From Salinibacter sp. 10B (lineage in GTDB: Bacteria > Bacteroidota > Rhodothermia > Rhodothermales > Salinibacteraceae), in NCBI RefSeq assembly GCF_002954405.1, contig NZ_MQWC01000004.1, forward strand, positions 4,200,790 through 4,264,789: DNA of 64,000 nt. The letters run 5' to 3'. Shown in pieces: positions 54,913 through 63,952 of the stretch; position 1 is the stretch's first letter, and each line of letters opens with the position of its first letter. The notes beneath the pieces are model-generated. The model made no database searches and was not told the origin of the DNA. It saw nothing but the letters and a program-made list of their open reading frames with translations. Position numbers and translations under genes: made by a program.

Positions 54913-55419
54913 TGACGGTCCCGAGTCAGTGGAGGACCATGCCCTGGCACGGGCGGCGAGGGACCTCTCTATGGAATCGAGGGGTCCCTCAGGGGATCGG
55001 AAATACAGTTGGTTCTACTGCGAAGTAGGTGGAAGGTTTGCAGTGCTCGTGTTGGGCGTTATGCCGCATCCGCTTGCCGGATCTACTGCGTCAATGGGCC
55101 CCTGGACTCTTGAACACTCTCTTCGAATTCTTCTGCAGACTTCAGGAAGGAGCTGCGGCGGTGCAATACGCAATCCCCTCTCGTATCATCGGCGCCGTCA
55201 AGGAGGGCACTAGAAGCACCGTTGGAGTCCAACGGCGCTACGGACGCCTGCTTCCTGCCGGAACAGAGCATCCGGAGTTTGTGGGGGTCGGGAAAGGGAG
55301 GGAGGGGACCCATCCACTTGTCCAGCCGTCTATCCCTGGAGCATGCGGAGTTCGGAGGACGCGTTCGGACAGGATCGCAGCGCGAACCAGTCAATGACGG
55401 AAGCCCGACGAGACGGGCG
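54913..55419. promoter_or_regulatory. Palindrome-rich spacer between two rhomboid genes
   Basis: No gene is visible here. GAGGGACC (54958-54965) pairs exactly with GGTCCCTC (54983-54990). CCGTTGGA (55219-55226) and TCCAACGG (55228-55235) form a perfect palindrome around one base, and with AGC/GCT flanks it extends to 25 bp (55215-55239). The second looks like a protein-binding operator. Open frames here show no family features. Confidence 0.5.
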
Positions 55420-56166
55420 TCACCACCGCATGACCTTCTCCGGTTGTACAGGCAATTTTCCGCGCCAGTATTGGATGAGGAGGAATCCGAACACCATTCC
55501 ACCCAGGTGGGCAAAGTTCGCCACGCCCGCCGACGTCCCTGTGACTGCCGAGTACAGCTCCAGCGCACCGAACCCGATGACCAGCCACTTGGCCCGAATG
55601 GGGAACAAGAACCAAAGGTAGATGGGCTGATTCGGAAACATCATGCCGAAAGCAAGCAGAATGCCGTAGACGCCTCCCGAAGCTCCGACCGTGGGAACAG
55701 ACGCCTGCACGAGGCCCTGCGTAGTGTTCAGCGTCGTGCCGCTCGGCACGAACAGGAGGTGAGTAAACGCGGCGCCCAAGACGCAGGCAAAATAGAACAC
55801 CCCAAAGCGCTGCGATCCCCACCGGTTTTCAATCTGTACCCCAAACATCCAAAGGGCGAACATATTGAAAAACAGATGGCCGAGACTGCCGTGCAGAAAG
55901 CTGTAGCTTACCAGCTGCCAGGGCCAGAAGCCGGGCGTTTGTCCGAGCCGTTCGGAGATCAGCAGCGCGCCCTGTTCGGGGGCGCCCGGCGGGTACAGCG
56001 CCAGGGTGTTCAGCACGTGGGCCAGGAGGGACGACTCCGCAAGGGTCTCGGCGGCCACGAACTGAGCCAGGAAAAAGAGGCCATTGAGGATGAGGAGATT
56101 TTTGATAACCGGCGGCATCACGGAAAAGCGGGTCGGGGGCCGGTAGGAGGTTTGACGGCGGGGCAT
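55420..56166 (-). CDS. Rhomboid-family intramembrane serine protease
   Basis: 248 residues from the ATG at 56166 (MPRRQTSYRPPTRF); the frame upstream is non-coding in appearance. The pattern is a standard six-helix bacterial rhomboid: FLHGSLGHLFFNMFALWMFG with the conserved Asn, the nucleophile motif VGASGGVYGIL, and the His in NFAHLGGMVFGFLLIQY. It cleaves within membrane segments of its targets. It lacks the C-terminal module seen in the paralogue at 53908. The two genes are on the same strand, separated by a 507-bp palindrome-bearing spacer. Confidence 0.92.
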   Translation of the reverse strand: MPRRQTSYRPPTRFSVMPPVIKNLLILNGLFFLAQFVAAETLAESSLLAHVLNTLALYPPGAPEQGALLISERLGQTPGFWPWQLVSYSFLHGSLGHLFFNMFALWMFGVQIENRWGSQRFGVFYFACVLGAAFTHLLFVPSGTTLNTTQGLVQASVPTVGASGGVYGILLAFGMMFPNQPIYLWFLFPIRAKWLVIGFGALELYSAVTGTSAGVANFAHLGGMVFGFLLIQYWRGKLPVQPEKVMRW

Positions 56167-56350
56167 GTGGGGAGGCCTGGGGTGAAAAGACCGGTCCACG
56201 AGGACCGACACGAAGGTCAGTGCAATACATCGTCTACGGGCCGGAGGACGGATGCGTTCAGGGGCAAACGTGGTTCGACTGCAAAGTCTCCATGTGCTCT
56301 TTTTCCGACCGCCCCAAAATCCGAATTTCAACAGCTAGCAGCCGACGCTT

Positions 56351-57103
56351 GTGGTTCTTTTCTTCTCTGATATGCACTTCGGGCGCGGGGAGCGTGCCGA
56401 CGAGCGGGCAAAAGAGGCAGCGCTTCTCGATTGCCTCAAGGCTCATGCAGATGCGGTCGAGCATCTCTACCTGGTTGGAGACGTTTTTGACGGCTACATC
56501 GAGTATGATCATTTGGTACCGAAGGGGTTCGTTCGGTTTCAGGCCTTCCTTGCGCAGTGGACCGACCGCGGGATTCCCGTGACCTATCTATTGGGAAATC
56601 ACGATCCCTGGCATCGAGACTACTTCCCGCAGGAGCTCGGCGTTCGCCTGGTGTCCGAGGACTGCACCGTCGTCCACGACGACTGTCGTCTGCACCTCAC
56701 CCACGGGGACGCACAGGCGTCCACACATTCCCTGTTTTCGTGGGTGCGTCCACTCATGCGTAGTGCGAGGGCCATGCGTCTGTATCGGTCGGTCCTTCCG
56801 GCCGATCTGGGGCTCGGGTTGGCCCACCGGGTCAGCCATCTTCTTCACGAAGAGGCCCCGGACCCGTCGGTAATTGAAGGCCTTCGGGCGTATGCGCGCG
56901 ACTACCTTCGACAGGAGGGCGAGGACATTGTTGTCATGGGGCATAGCCACGTGCCTGCTTTTCACCAGTGGAGTGAAGGTGTGTATGTAAATACCGGAAA
57001 CTGGTACGAAGAGCGGACCTTCGCTCGTTTAGAGAACGGAAGGATGGTCCTCTCGCGGTGGAACGGCACGCGGACCATCGACATTGAAGCCGCGGAGGTA
57101 TAA
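56351..57103 (+). CDS. UDP-2,3-diacylglucosamine diphosphatase-like metallophosphatase (LpxH family)
   Basis: 250 residues with a GTG start at 56351. It is a calcineurin-type phosphoesterase: FFSDMHFGRGE (Asp, His), YLVGDVFDGYIE (Asp), TYLLGNHDPWHRD (Asn, His, Asp), LHLTHGDAQ (His) and VVMGHSHVPAF (His). The arrangement fits LpxH/LpxH2 enzymes that release lipid X in lipid A synthesis at the inner membrane. A Bacteroidota UDP-2,3-diacylglucosamine pyrophosphatase-like role is the best guess. It lies just before pbp1A on the same strand, consistent with envelope functions. Confidence 0.85.
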   Translation: MVLFFSDMHFGRGERADERAKEAALLDCLKAHADAVEHLYLVGDVFDGYIEYDHLVPKGFVRFQAFLAQWTDRGIPVTYLLGNHDPWHRDYFPQELGVRLVSEDCTVVHDDCRLHLTHGDAQASTHSLFSWVRPLMRSARAMRLYRSVLPADLGLGLAHRVSHLLHEEAPDPSVIEGLRAYARDYLRQEGEDIVVMGHSHVPAFHQWSEGVYVNTGNWYEERTFARLENGRMVLSRWNGTRTIDIEAAEV

Positions 57104-57188
57104 CTACTCTCCTTCGTGTCGGGGGTGTCCCTGAGTGAGTGGAGGCTACCGATGCATTTTCCTCTGATTTCTGATTGCTTGCTGGTCC

Positions 57189-59570
57189 ATGTCTGAATGG
57201 TCGTACTCCGAAGAAGAACTGGACGAATACTTTAGTGACCCGTCTGTTCGAAAAGATGCCCTCTCAGAGGGGGAGTCTCCCGAGGATGGAGAGGGGGGCG
57301 TGACCTCGGAGCGTCCCACGAGTGGGATTCGCGGGTTTTTTCACCGACGGATCGACAATCCGAAAAAGGCCCAGGCCGCGGTGGCCCTATCGGTCATTGC
57401 CGGCCTCTTGTTCGTGGGGACGCTGGCGATGGGGATGTACATCTGGACGCTGACCGACGAGGTGCCGTCGACGGAACGGCTGGAGAACCCTTCCATGCAG
57501 CTTGCCACGATTGCCTACACGGCCGATGGCCAGGAGCTGGCCCGGTACGCAACCCAAAACCGTTCGTGGGCGCCCTACGACAGCATTTCGCAGCACGCCA
57601 TTCATGCCCTCATTGCCACTGAGGATCATCGTTTTCATCAGCACTGGGGCGTAGATCCGAAGGCGATTGTCGCCGCCACCATCGACATTCTTACCGGCGG
57701 CTTCCGTGGGGCTTCGACCATTACCCAGCAACTGGCCCGCAATCTCTACAATGAAAAGGTCGGGCGGGCCGTTACGATCAAGCGCAAGCTTAAGGAAATG
57801 GTGACCGCTGTGGAGCTGGAGCGGCGCTACACGAAGCGAGAGATTGTGGAGATGTACCTCAACACGGTGAGTTTCGGGTACAACTCCTTCGGCATTGAGG
57901 CGGCGGCCCGAACCTACTACGGCGTCCCGGCCAAAGAGCTCAATGAATTGCAGGCGGCGACCCTCATTGGGTTGCTTCGGGCGACGTCGTACTACAACCC
58001 GCTTCGCAATCCCCAGAATGCGAAGCGGCGTCGCAACGTGGTGCTCCAGCTCATGGTGCGGCAGGGCTACCTCGACCAATCGTTCTATACTGAGCACAAA
58101 GACGATCCGATCACGGCCGAGTATAACTCCGCGGAGCTGTACGCGAGTTTTGCCCCCTACTTTGCGGAGCACGTCCGAAATCTCCTCACGACCTGGGCCA
58201 ACGACCCAACCCATCCGTTGCACGGCCACGACGTGTATGGGGACGGGCTGCGAGTCTACACGACGCTCGACTCGGAGCTCCAGAAAATGGCCCACAAGGC
58301 GGTCTCGACGCAAATGGAAGGTCTCCAAAAGGTGGTGGGATACGAGTGGAGTCGGTCGGACGCGTCGGGGGCCTACAGCAATTCCCTTGCGGACTACCGG
58401 GAGCTGACGCCCGGGGAGGACTACGAGCCGTTCGAATATTTCTGGGAACAGAATCCGGAGGTGCTGAATGACGCCATTCGAGAAACGGCCCGGTTCGACA
58501 CGCTTCAGGCCCGAGGGATGAGTGACCTGGAGGCACTGAACCAGCTCCGGGAGGACACGGCCTTCGCCGATTCGCTCAAGAACATCAAGCACCAGCTCGG
58601 GGCGGGGCTCGTCTCCCTCGATCCGCGGAACAGCCACGTAAAGGTCTGGATCGGCGGGCGCAACTTCCAGATGGACAAGTACGACAAAGTCGGCATTGCC
58701 CGGCGGCAGACGGGGTCCACCTTCAAGCCGTTCACCTACACGGCAGCCATCGACAACGGGTATTCCCCGTACGACAAGCTCAAGGATTCGACGTTCACCT
58801 GGGAGGATGCCGGAGCGGACACGACGTGGAATCCGAAGAACTACAACGGCGAGTCCAGCGGGCAAATGCTGACGCTGAGCCAGGGCATCGCCAACTCCAA
58901 GAATACGATTACGGCTCGGTTGGCTCTCGATATCAACCCGCGTACCGTCGTCCAGTACGCCCGCCAGATGGGCATCCGGAAAAGCGAGTTGCAGGCGGTG
59001 CCGTCCATTGCACTTGGCACCAGCAACGTGACGCTTCTGGAGATGGCGACCGCGTACTCGACCCTTGCAAACGGCGGTCTGTACAACGAGCCGGTGTCCA
59101 TTACGCGGGTGGAGGACCGGTACGGCAACGTGCTCTGGGAGGCGACCCCGAGCCCGAGCGAGGCCATCTCCGAGCGGACGGCCTACACGGTCGTCGACAT
59201 GATGCGCGGGGTCATCGATTATGGCACTGGCATCCGGATCCGCACGCAGTTTGATCTCGGCGATTACGATCTCGCCGGCAAGACGGGCACGACGCAGCGC
59301 TCGGCCGACACCTGGTTTATGCTCATGCATCCGGAGCTGGTGAGCGGTGCCTGGGTCGGGTTCGACGATCAGCGGCTCACCTTTCGGACCAGTTGGTGGG
59401 GGCAGGGCGCGCACAGCGCACTCTTCCTCGTGGGGGACTACTACCAGCAGGTCGCAAATGCGGATTCTCTGTCGCTCCTCACGAAGGAAGCAACCTTCCC
59501 GATGGTCGAAAACTACGGCGCTCCCGAGGACACGTCGGAGACAGAGAACGGTGGGGGCCTCGGCTGGTGA
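57189..59570 (+). CDS. Class A penicillin-binding protein (PBP1A-like)
   Basis: 793 residues. An acidic cytoplasmic N-terminus is followed by one membrane helix (near residues 61-86). The glycosyltransferase 51 domain has ATEDHRFHQHWGVDP (catalytic Glu near 144) and GASTITQQLARNLY. The transpeptidase has the active-site Ser in GSTFKPFTYTAA (near 509), the second motif SKN and the third motif KTGTTQ (near 697). It builds and cross-links peptidoglycan in the periplasm. There is a long insertion between the domains (near residues 385-460). It is the normal length for the class. An inverted repeat separates it from sbcD. Confidence 0.96.
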   Translation: MSEWSYSEEELDEYFSDPSVRKDALSEGESPEDGEGGVTSERPTSGIRGFFHRRIDNPKKAQAAVALSVIAGLLFVGTLAMGMYIWTLTDEVPSTERLENPSMQLATIAYTADGQELARYATQNRSWAPYDSISQHAIHALIATEDHRFHQHWGVDPKAIVAATIDILTGGFRGASTITQQLARNLYNEKVGRAVTIKRKLKEMVTAVELERRYTKREIVEMYLNTVSFGYNSFGIEAAARTYYGVPAKELNELQAATLIGLLRATSYYNPLRNPQNAKRRRNVVLQLMVRQGYLDQSFYTEHKDDPITAEYNSAELYASFAPYFAEHVRNLLTTWANDPTHPLHGHDVYGDGLRVYTTLDSELQKMAHKAVSTQMEGLQKVVGYEWSRSDASGAYSNSLADYRELTPGEDYEPFEYFWEQNPEVLNDAIRETARFDTLQARGMSDLEALNQLREDTAFADSLKNIKHQLGAGLVSLDPRNSHVKVWIGGRNFQMDKYDKVGIARRQTGSTFKPFTYTAAIDNGYSPYDKLKDSTFTWEDAGADTTWNPKNYNGESSGQMLTLSQGIANSKNTITARLALDINPRTVVQYARQMGIRKSELQAVPSIALGTSNVTLLEMATAYSTLANGGLYNEPVSITRVEDRYGNVLWEATPSPSEAISERTAYTVVDMMRGVIDYGTGIRIRTQFDLGDYDLAGKTGTTQRSADTWFMLMHPELVSGAWVGFDDQRLTFRTSWWGQGAHSALFLVGDYYQQVANADSLSLLTKEATFPMVENYGAPEDTSETENGGGLGW

Positions 59571-59576
59571 CGGCAA

Positions 59577-59665
59577 GTGCGATGTGCAAGTGGCGAATTG
59601 CGAATGAAGGGCATTCGTTCGGCTTCTAATCCCTAATTCGACATTCGAAACTCGCCATTCGACAC
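59577..59665. repeat. Self-similar inverted repeat between pbp1A and sbcD
   Basis: The left arm (59577-59611) is built of CGAAT-like units such as GCGAATTGCGAATGAAGGG. The right arm (59631-59665) carries the opposite-strand copies, such as CCCTAATTCGACATTCGAA. Its end is 1 bp before the sbcD start codon, leaving no room for a normal ribosome binding site outside the hairpin. It belongs to the same class as the suf spacers. Confidence 0.65.
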
Positions 59666-59666
59666 T

Positions 59667-60968
59667 GTGAAGCTGCTGCACACTGCTGACATTCACCTCG
59701 GGGCAAAGACGTACGGCCGGCGCGACCCGGAGACGGGGCTGAACACACGCCTGCTCGACGTGCGCCGGTCCTTCGAGGGGTTGGTGCAGCGAGCACTCGA
59801 CGCGGACGTGGATGCATTTCTCTTTAGCGGGGATGCGTACCACACGGCGGATCCGACTCCCACACAACAGAAAATTTTTGCGGAGTGCCTGCAGCCCCTG
59901 GCCGATGCGGACGTGCCGCTCGTGCTCATCATCGGAAATCACGATCATCCGGTCACGTACGGCCGGGCCTCGTCCCTCGACATCTTTGAGTACGTGGACG
60001 GGGATGTCTACTGCTATAGAAAGCCTACCGCGTCCGTCCAGGTTATCGACACGAAAAGCGGTCCCCTTCAACTGATTCCGCTGCCGTGGCCGATCCGGAG
60101 TCAGATTCTGACGAAGGACGAATACCGATCCATGGGGCCGGAGGAACTGCGGCAGTTTATCGAAGAGACGTACGTGAACTACGTCCATCGTCGGGCCGAA
60201 GAGGTCCAGAATGAGGAAATGGGGCAGTGGGCGGATGGTACAGAGCATCAGTTGTCGCCGAACGTGCCGACGGTGCTCGCGGGCCACGTGACCGTGCAGG
60301 GGGCGGAGCTCTCCGGCTCAGAGCGAACGACGCTCATTTCCAGTGAGCCGAAGTTTACGGTTGGCCAACTGGCGGTGGCCCCTATTCACTACGTCGCCCT
60401 GGGCCACATCCACCGCGCACAGAATCGCAATCCAGAGGGACAGCCCCCCGTCGTCTACGCTGGGAGCATTGAGCGGGTGACGTTCACGGAGCGGGACGAG
60501 AAGAAGGGGTTCTATCTCGTGGACGTGGAGCCGGAGCGAGACCCGGCTACGTACGTGACGTTTGAGGAGACCCCGGCGCGGGCCTTCGTCGCCCTTCACG
60601 TTGATGCCCGGGATGCCGAGGAGCCCACCGAGCGCATTTTGGAGACCATTGAACAGGCCGACGTGGCCGATGCCGTCGTGCGGGTGCGTTACCATGTGGA
60701 GGAGGCTCAACTCTCCCTCGTGGATCAGGATCGATTGCGAGCGGCGTTGGACGAGGCCGACACCATTGCGGCCATCGAGCGTACAGTGGACCCCGCTGAG
60801 CGCAAGCGTCGAACGGTGGTGACGCGCGAGTCGGACCTGGAGGAGGCCGTACGTCAGTATGTGGGCCAGCATGACGATCTCGAAGGCATGGAGGAGGACC
60901 TCGTGAACGCTGCCTTGGAGCTGGAGGCGGAACTGGAGGCAGAGGGCAAGACTGCACAATCCTCTTAA
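59667..60968 (+). CDS. sbcD: Exonuclease SbcCD subunit D / Mre11-like nuclease
   Basis: 433 residues with a GTG start at 59667. Mre11-type nucleases process DNA ends and hairpins with the SbcC ATPase. Metal-binding motifs are LLHTADIHLGAKTYG (Asp, His), FLFSGDAYHTADPTP (Asp), LVLIIGNHDHPV (Asn, His), VLAGHVTVQG (His) and VALGHIHRAQ (His pair). The C-terminal part (near 270-420) matches the DNA-binding/cap region and ends in an acidic helical tail. SbcC is not in the window, so the usual operon partner is missing here. The start codon abuts a hairpin, so translation may be controlled by that structure. Confidence 0.95.
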   Translation: MKLLHTADIHLGAKTYGRRDPETGLNTRLLDVRRSFEGLVQRALDADVDAFLFSGDAYHTADPTPTQQKIFAECLQPLADADVPLVLIIGNHDHPVTYGRASSLDIFEYVDGDVYCYRKPTASVQVIDTKSGPLQLIPLPWPIRSQILTKDEYRSMGPEELRQFIEETYVNYVHRRAEEVQNEEMGQWADGTEHQLSPNVPTVLAGHVTVQGAELSGSERTTLISSEPKFTVGQLAVAPIHYVALGHIHRAQNRNPEGQPPVVYAGSIERVTFTERDEKKGFYLVDVEPERDPATYVTFEETPARAFVALHVDARDAEEPTERILETIEQADVADAVVRVRYHVEEAQLSLVDQDRLRAALDEADTIAAIERTVDPAERKRRTVVTRESDLEEAVRQYVGQHDDLEGMEEDLVNAALELEAELEAEGKTAQSS

Positions 60969-61033
60969 GAGATGGCCTTTCAGCGGAGGAGGAGATTCAC
61001 GGCCTGAGCGGACCCATATCGTATGCCGGACCC

Positions 61034-61981
61034 ATGACAACGGATGTCATTCCCCTTGGTATCGCCTCGGCCCTGCCGACGCGGACGCGGCATCTCTCCG
61101 CTATGGCCGTGGAGCGGAAGGGGCGCCTTTTGCTTTTTGATTGTGGGGAGGGCACGCAGTACCGGCTTCTCCACGCCGGTCTCAGCCGGGCACGCATCGA
61201 CGCTATTTTTGTAACGCATCTCCACGGCGATCATTGTTACGGGCTGCCAGGGCTTTTGTCGTCGATGGCGCTACAGCAGCGCACCGATCCGGTGACGCTG
61301 GTTGCTCCACCGGACACGCAGGAAATGCTTCAGGCCATTCCGGGGGCTGCCCCCTCGGACCTTCCCTTCTCGGTCGAGATCCGAGAGGTGGACGACGACG
61401 GTACGGACGCATGCGTCTACGAGACGTCGGAGGTGACGGTGACGGCGCGTCCGCTGGAGCATCGCCGCTTTGCGGTGGGGTTTCGGCTGGAGGAGCGGAC
61501 CCGGCCCGGTCGTTTTCATCCGGAAACGGCACGGGCCTTGGGGGTGCCGGAAGGGCCGGCGTTTGCGGCACTGCAGGACGGAAATGCTGTAACTACCGAG
61601 AGTGGAGACATTGTGCGGCCCGAGCAGGTAATGGGCCCGCCGCGGCCCGGGATTGTGGTGGCGTACGTTACTGACACGCGTCCCTGTGACGGGGGGCGGG
61701 CGCTGGCCGAAAATGCGGACCTGCTCTACCACGACGCTACGTTTGCCGATGAGCACCACGCCCGGGCCGTGGAAACCGGTCATAGTACTGCTCGTGAAGC
61801 GGCAGAGGTCGCGCACGAGGCAGGGGCAAAGCGACTTCTGCTCGGCCACATCAGTGCACGGTACGATGATCCCGCGCCGCTGGAGAGGGAGGCCCGGACG
61901 AGATTCGCTGCGTCGAACGTAGCGGAGGAGTTACGGCGGTACTCGCTCGACCCGCGGGAGAAAGAAGAAACACAATCGTGA
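61034..61981 (+). CDS. rnz: Ribonuclease Z (tRNase Z)
   Basis: 315 residues. tRNase Z trims the 3' end of tRNA precursors. It has the metallo-beta-lactamase fold: LLFDCGEGTQYRLLHAGL, the zinc motif FVTHLHGDHCYGLPG (HxHxDH), then YVTDTRPC (Asp), NADLLYHDATFADEH and VETGHSTAREAAEVA. The His in LLLGHISARYDD completes the site. The start at 61034 gives MTTDVIPLGIASALPTRTRH, which matches the family N-terminus. It lies 65 bp after sbcD and 45 bp before the ABC transporter gene, all on the plus strand. Confidence 0.95.
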   Translation: MTTDVIPLGIASALPTRTRHLSAMAVERKGRLLLFDCGEGTQYRLLHAGLSRARIDAIFVTHLHGDHCYGLPGLLSSMALQQRTDPVTLVAPPDTQEMLQAIPGAAPSDLPFSVEIREVDDDGTDACVYETSEVTVTARPLEHRRFAVGFRLEERTRPGRFHPETARALGVPEGPAFAALQDGNAVTTESGDIVRPEQVMGPPRPGIVVAYVTDTRPCDGGRALAENADLLYHDATFADEHHARAVETGHSTAREAAEVAHEAGAKRLLLGHISARYDDPAPLEREARTRFAASNVAEELRRYSLDPREKEETQS

Positions 61982-62026
61982 AACGCCCGACAAACAGCAG
62001 CGTGTGCGCAGCGGCGGCACGCAACA

Positions 62027-63952
62027 TTGACTGCGGCGGGCGGTTTGGCATCCGATCATTGTCTGAACACGGACCCGGACAATCTTTTGGCTGGCGACAC
62101 TGACGAACGCATTGAGGAAGAGGAGGGCGAACGGGGCATCCACTCGTTCGACGGACAACTGCTCCGTCGCATCGCGCACTACTTGAAGCCGTATCTCGGC
62201 TGGGTGGTGCTGGCGCTCCTCATTACGCTGGTGGGCTCTTTTCTCGGCCCACTGCGGCCGTGGCTTGTCCAGCGCGGCATCGACAACTATATCGTCGTTG
62301 GGGACCTAGAGGGATTGCAGCGCATCATTCTGTATCTGGCCCTGGCCTTGCTGGGCGAGGGCTTGCTGTCGTTTGCGGAAAACTATCTCACGCAGTACAT
62401 CGGGCAGCGGGCGATCTACGACCTGCGCACGACCGTCTTTCGCCACGTCCAGGACCAGCCGCTTCAATTCTTCGACCGTACACCCATCGGGCGTCTCATC
62501 ACGCGCACGACGAGCGATGTGGAGGCGCTGAGCGACGTGCTGTCGTCCGGCCTCATCGTGGCGCTGGGTGACCTCTTCAAGCTCTTCTTCATCGCCTATT
62601 TCATGTTTACCCTCAACTGGGAGTTGGCGATTGTCACGCTCCTGGTGATGCCGCTCATGGTGTGGGTGACGTTCTGGTTTCGCAACAACGTCCGCGAGCA
62701 GTACCGCGAGACGCGCAAGCAGGTCTCTCGTCTCAACTCCTTTATCCAGGAGCACGTGACGGGGATGCACATTGTCCAGCTCTTCAACCGGGAAGAGGAG
62801 GAAATGGACCGGTTTGAGGGCATCAACGACGAGCATCGCGCTGCCCACCTGCAGACCATCTTCTACTACGCCATCTTCTGGCCGTCGGTCGAATTCATCG
62901 CGAATGTGGCGCTGGCGTCGGTGCTTTGGTTTGGGGGACTGCGGGCCATGGCTGGCTCGGCGCTCACGCTCGGCGTGCTGGTGGCCTTCATTCAGTACGC
63001 CCGGCAGTTCTTCGAGCCCATTCGGGACCTTTCCAACCAGTATGACACGCTCCAGCGGGCCATGGCCGGGGCCGAACGGATCTTCGGCGTTCTCGACGAA
63101 GATCACCGTCTGCCGGAGCCAGAGGAGCCAGTGAAGCTGGATCGGGTGGAGGGCAAGATCGAGTTTCGGAACGTCTGGTTTGCCTACGAGGACGACAACG
63201 AGGGGAACCCCGACTGGGTGCTGAAAGACGTGTCGTTCACGGTGGAACCGGGAGAGACGGCGGCGCTCGTGGGCGCCACCGGCGCCGGGAAGTCGACGGT
63301 GATGAACCTGCTGCTTCGCTTCTACGAAGCCCAACGCGGCGAAATTCTCGTTGATGGTGTCAATATTCAGAATCTGCGCCTGCGAGACCTTCGCACACAC
63401 ATCGGCCTCGTACTGCAGGATGTGTTCCTCTTCTCCGGCTCTGTGGAGCGCAATCTTACGCTGGACGACCCGTCGATCGACGAGTCCTCGATGAAGCGCG
63501 CCGCCGAGATCGTTCAGGCCGACCAGTTTATTGAGCGGCTGCCGGATGGGTACCAGCAAGACGTGAAGGAGCGTGGCTCCTCGCTCTCCCACGGCCAGCG
63601 GCAGCTCCTCGCGTTCGTGCGGGCGCTCCTGTACGACCCCGACGTGATGGTGCTCGACGAGGCCACCTCCAGCGTTGATACAGAGACGGAGACCCTCATT
63701 CAGCAGGCCCTCGACCGGCTCACGGAGGGACGCACCACGCTCGCCATTGCGCACCGCCTCTCTACGATCCAGGATGCGGACAAGATTCTTGTGATGCACA
63801 AGGGCGAGCTCCGCGAGCGCGGGACTCATCAGGAGCTGCTGTCGCTTAACGGACTTTACCGAAAGCTGTATGACCTCCAGTATGCCGACCAGGCTTTTGC
63901 TGGTTCGGCGTCAGGCGATGGGGAGCCGCCCGAGGGGCACGTTCGGGCGTAG
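62027..63952 (+). CDS. ABC exporter (fused membrane and ATPase domains, MsbA/ABCB-like)
   Basis: 641 residues with a TTG start at 62027; the exact start is uncertain as no ATG precedes the first helix. The membrane domain has six helices (near residues 65-330) with the coupling region QYIGQRAIYDLRTTVFRHVQ. The ATPase domain has Walker A GATGAGKST (near 415), Q-loop VLQDVFLFSGSVERNL, signature SLSHGQRQLL (His for the usual Gly), Walker B VMVLDEATSSVD and switch IAHRLSTI. It exports lipids or hydrophobic compounds from the inner membrane, probably as a homodimer. The substrate is not readable. The window ends 48 bp further on. Confidence 0.93.
   Translation: MTAAGGLASDHCLNTDPDNLLAGDTDERIEEEEGERGIHSFDGQLLRRIAHYLKPYLGWVVLALLITLVGSFLGPLRPWLVQRGIDNYIVVGDLEGLQRIILYLALALLGEGLLSFAENYLTQYIGQRAIYDLRTTVFRHVQDQPLQFFDRTPIGRLITRTTSDVEALSDVLSSGLIVALGDLFKLFFIAYFMFTLNWELAIVTLLVMPLMVWVTFWFRNNVREQYRETRKQVSRLNSFIQEHVTGMHIVQLFNREEEEMDRFEGINDEHRAAHLQTIFYYAIFWPSVEFIANVALASVLWFGGLRAMAGSALTLGVLVAFIQYARQFFEPIRDLSNQYDTLQRAMAGAERIFGVLDEDHRLPEPEEPVKLDRVEGKIEFRNVWFAYEDDNEGNPDWVLKDVSFTVEPGETAALVGATGAGKSTVMNLLLRFYEAQRGEILVDGVNIQNLRLRDLRTHIGLVLQDVFLFSGSVERNLTLDDPSIDESSMKRAAEIVQADQFIERLPDGYQQDVKERGSSLSHGQRQLLAFVRALLYDPDVMVLDEATSSVDTETETLIQQALDRLTEGRTTLAIAHRLSTIQDADKILVMHKGELRERGTHQELLSLNGLYRKLYDLQYADQAFAGSASGDGEPPEGHVRA

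Noticed and set aside
55083-55568. Possible extra gene between the rhomboids
   Set aside because: Composition is Ser/Arg/Cys-rich, it overlaps the end of the rhomboid gene, and it shows no family features.
57387-60287. Long minus-strand open frame of 966 codons opposite pbp1A and sbcD
   Set aside because: It is antisense to two well-supported genes; the translation is rich in Arg, His and Val with no family motif, as expected from the reverse of G+C-rich codons.
62306-63829. Minus-strand open frame of 507 codons opposite the ABC exporter
   Set aside because: It is an antisense shadow of a gene with all ABC motifs; no domain is visible in it.
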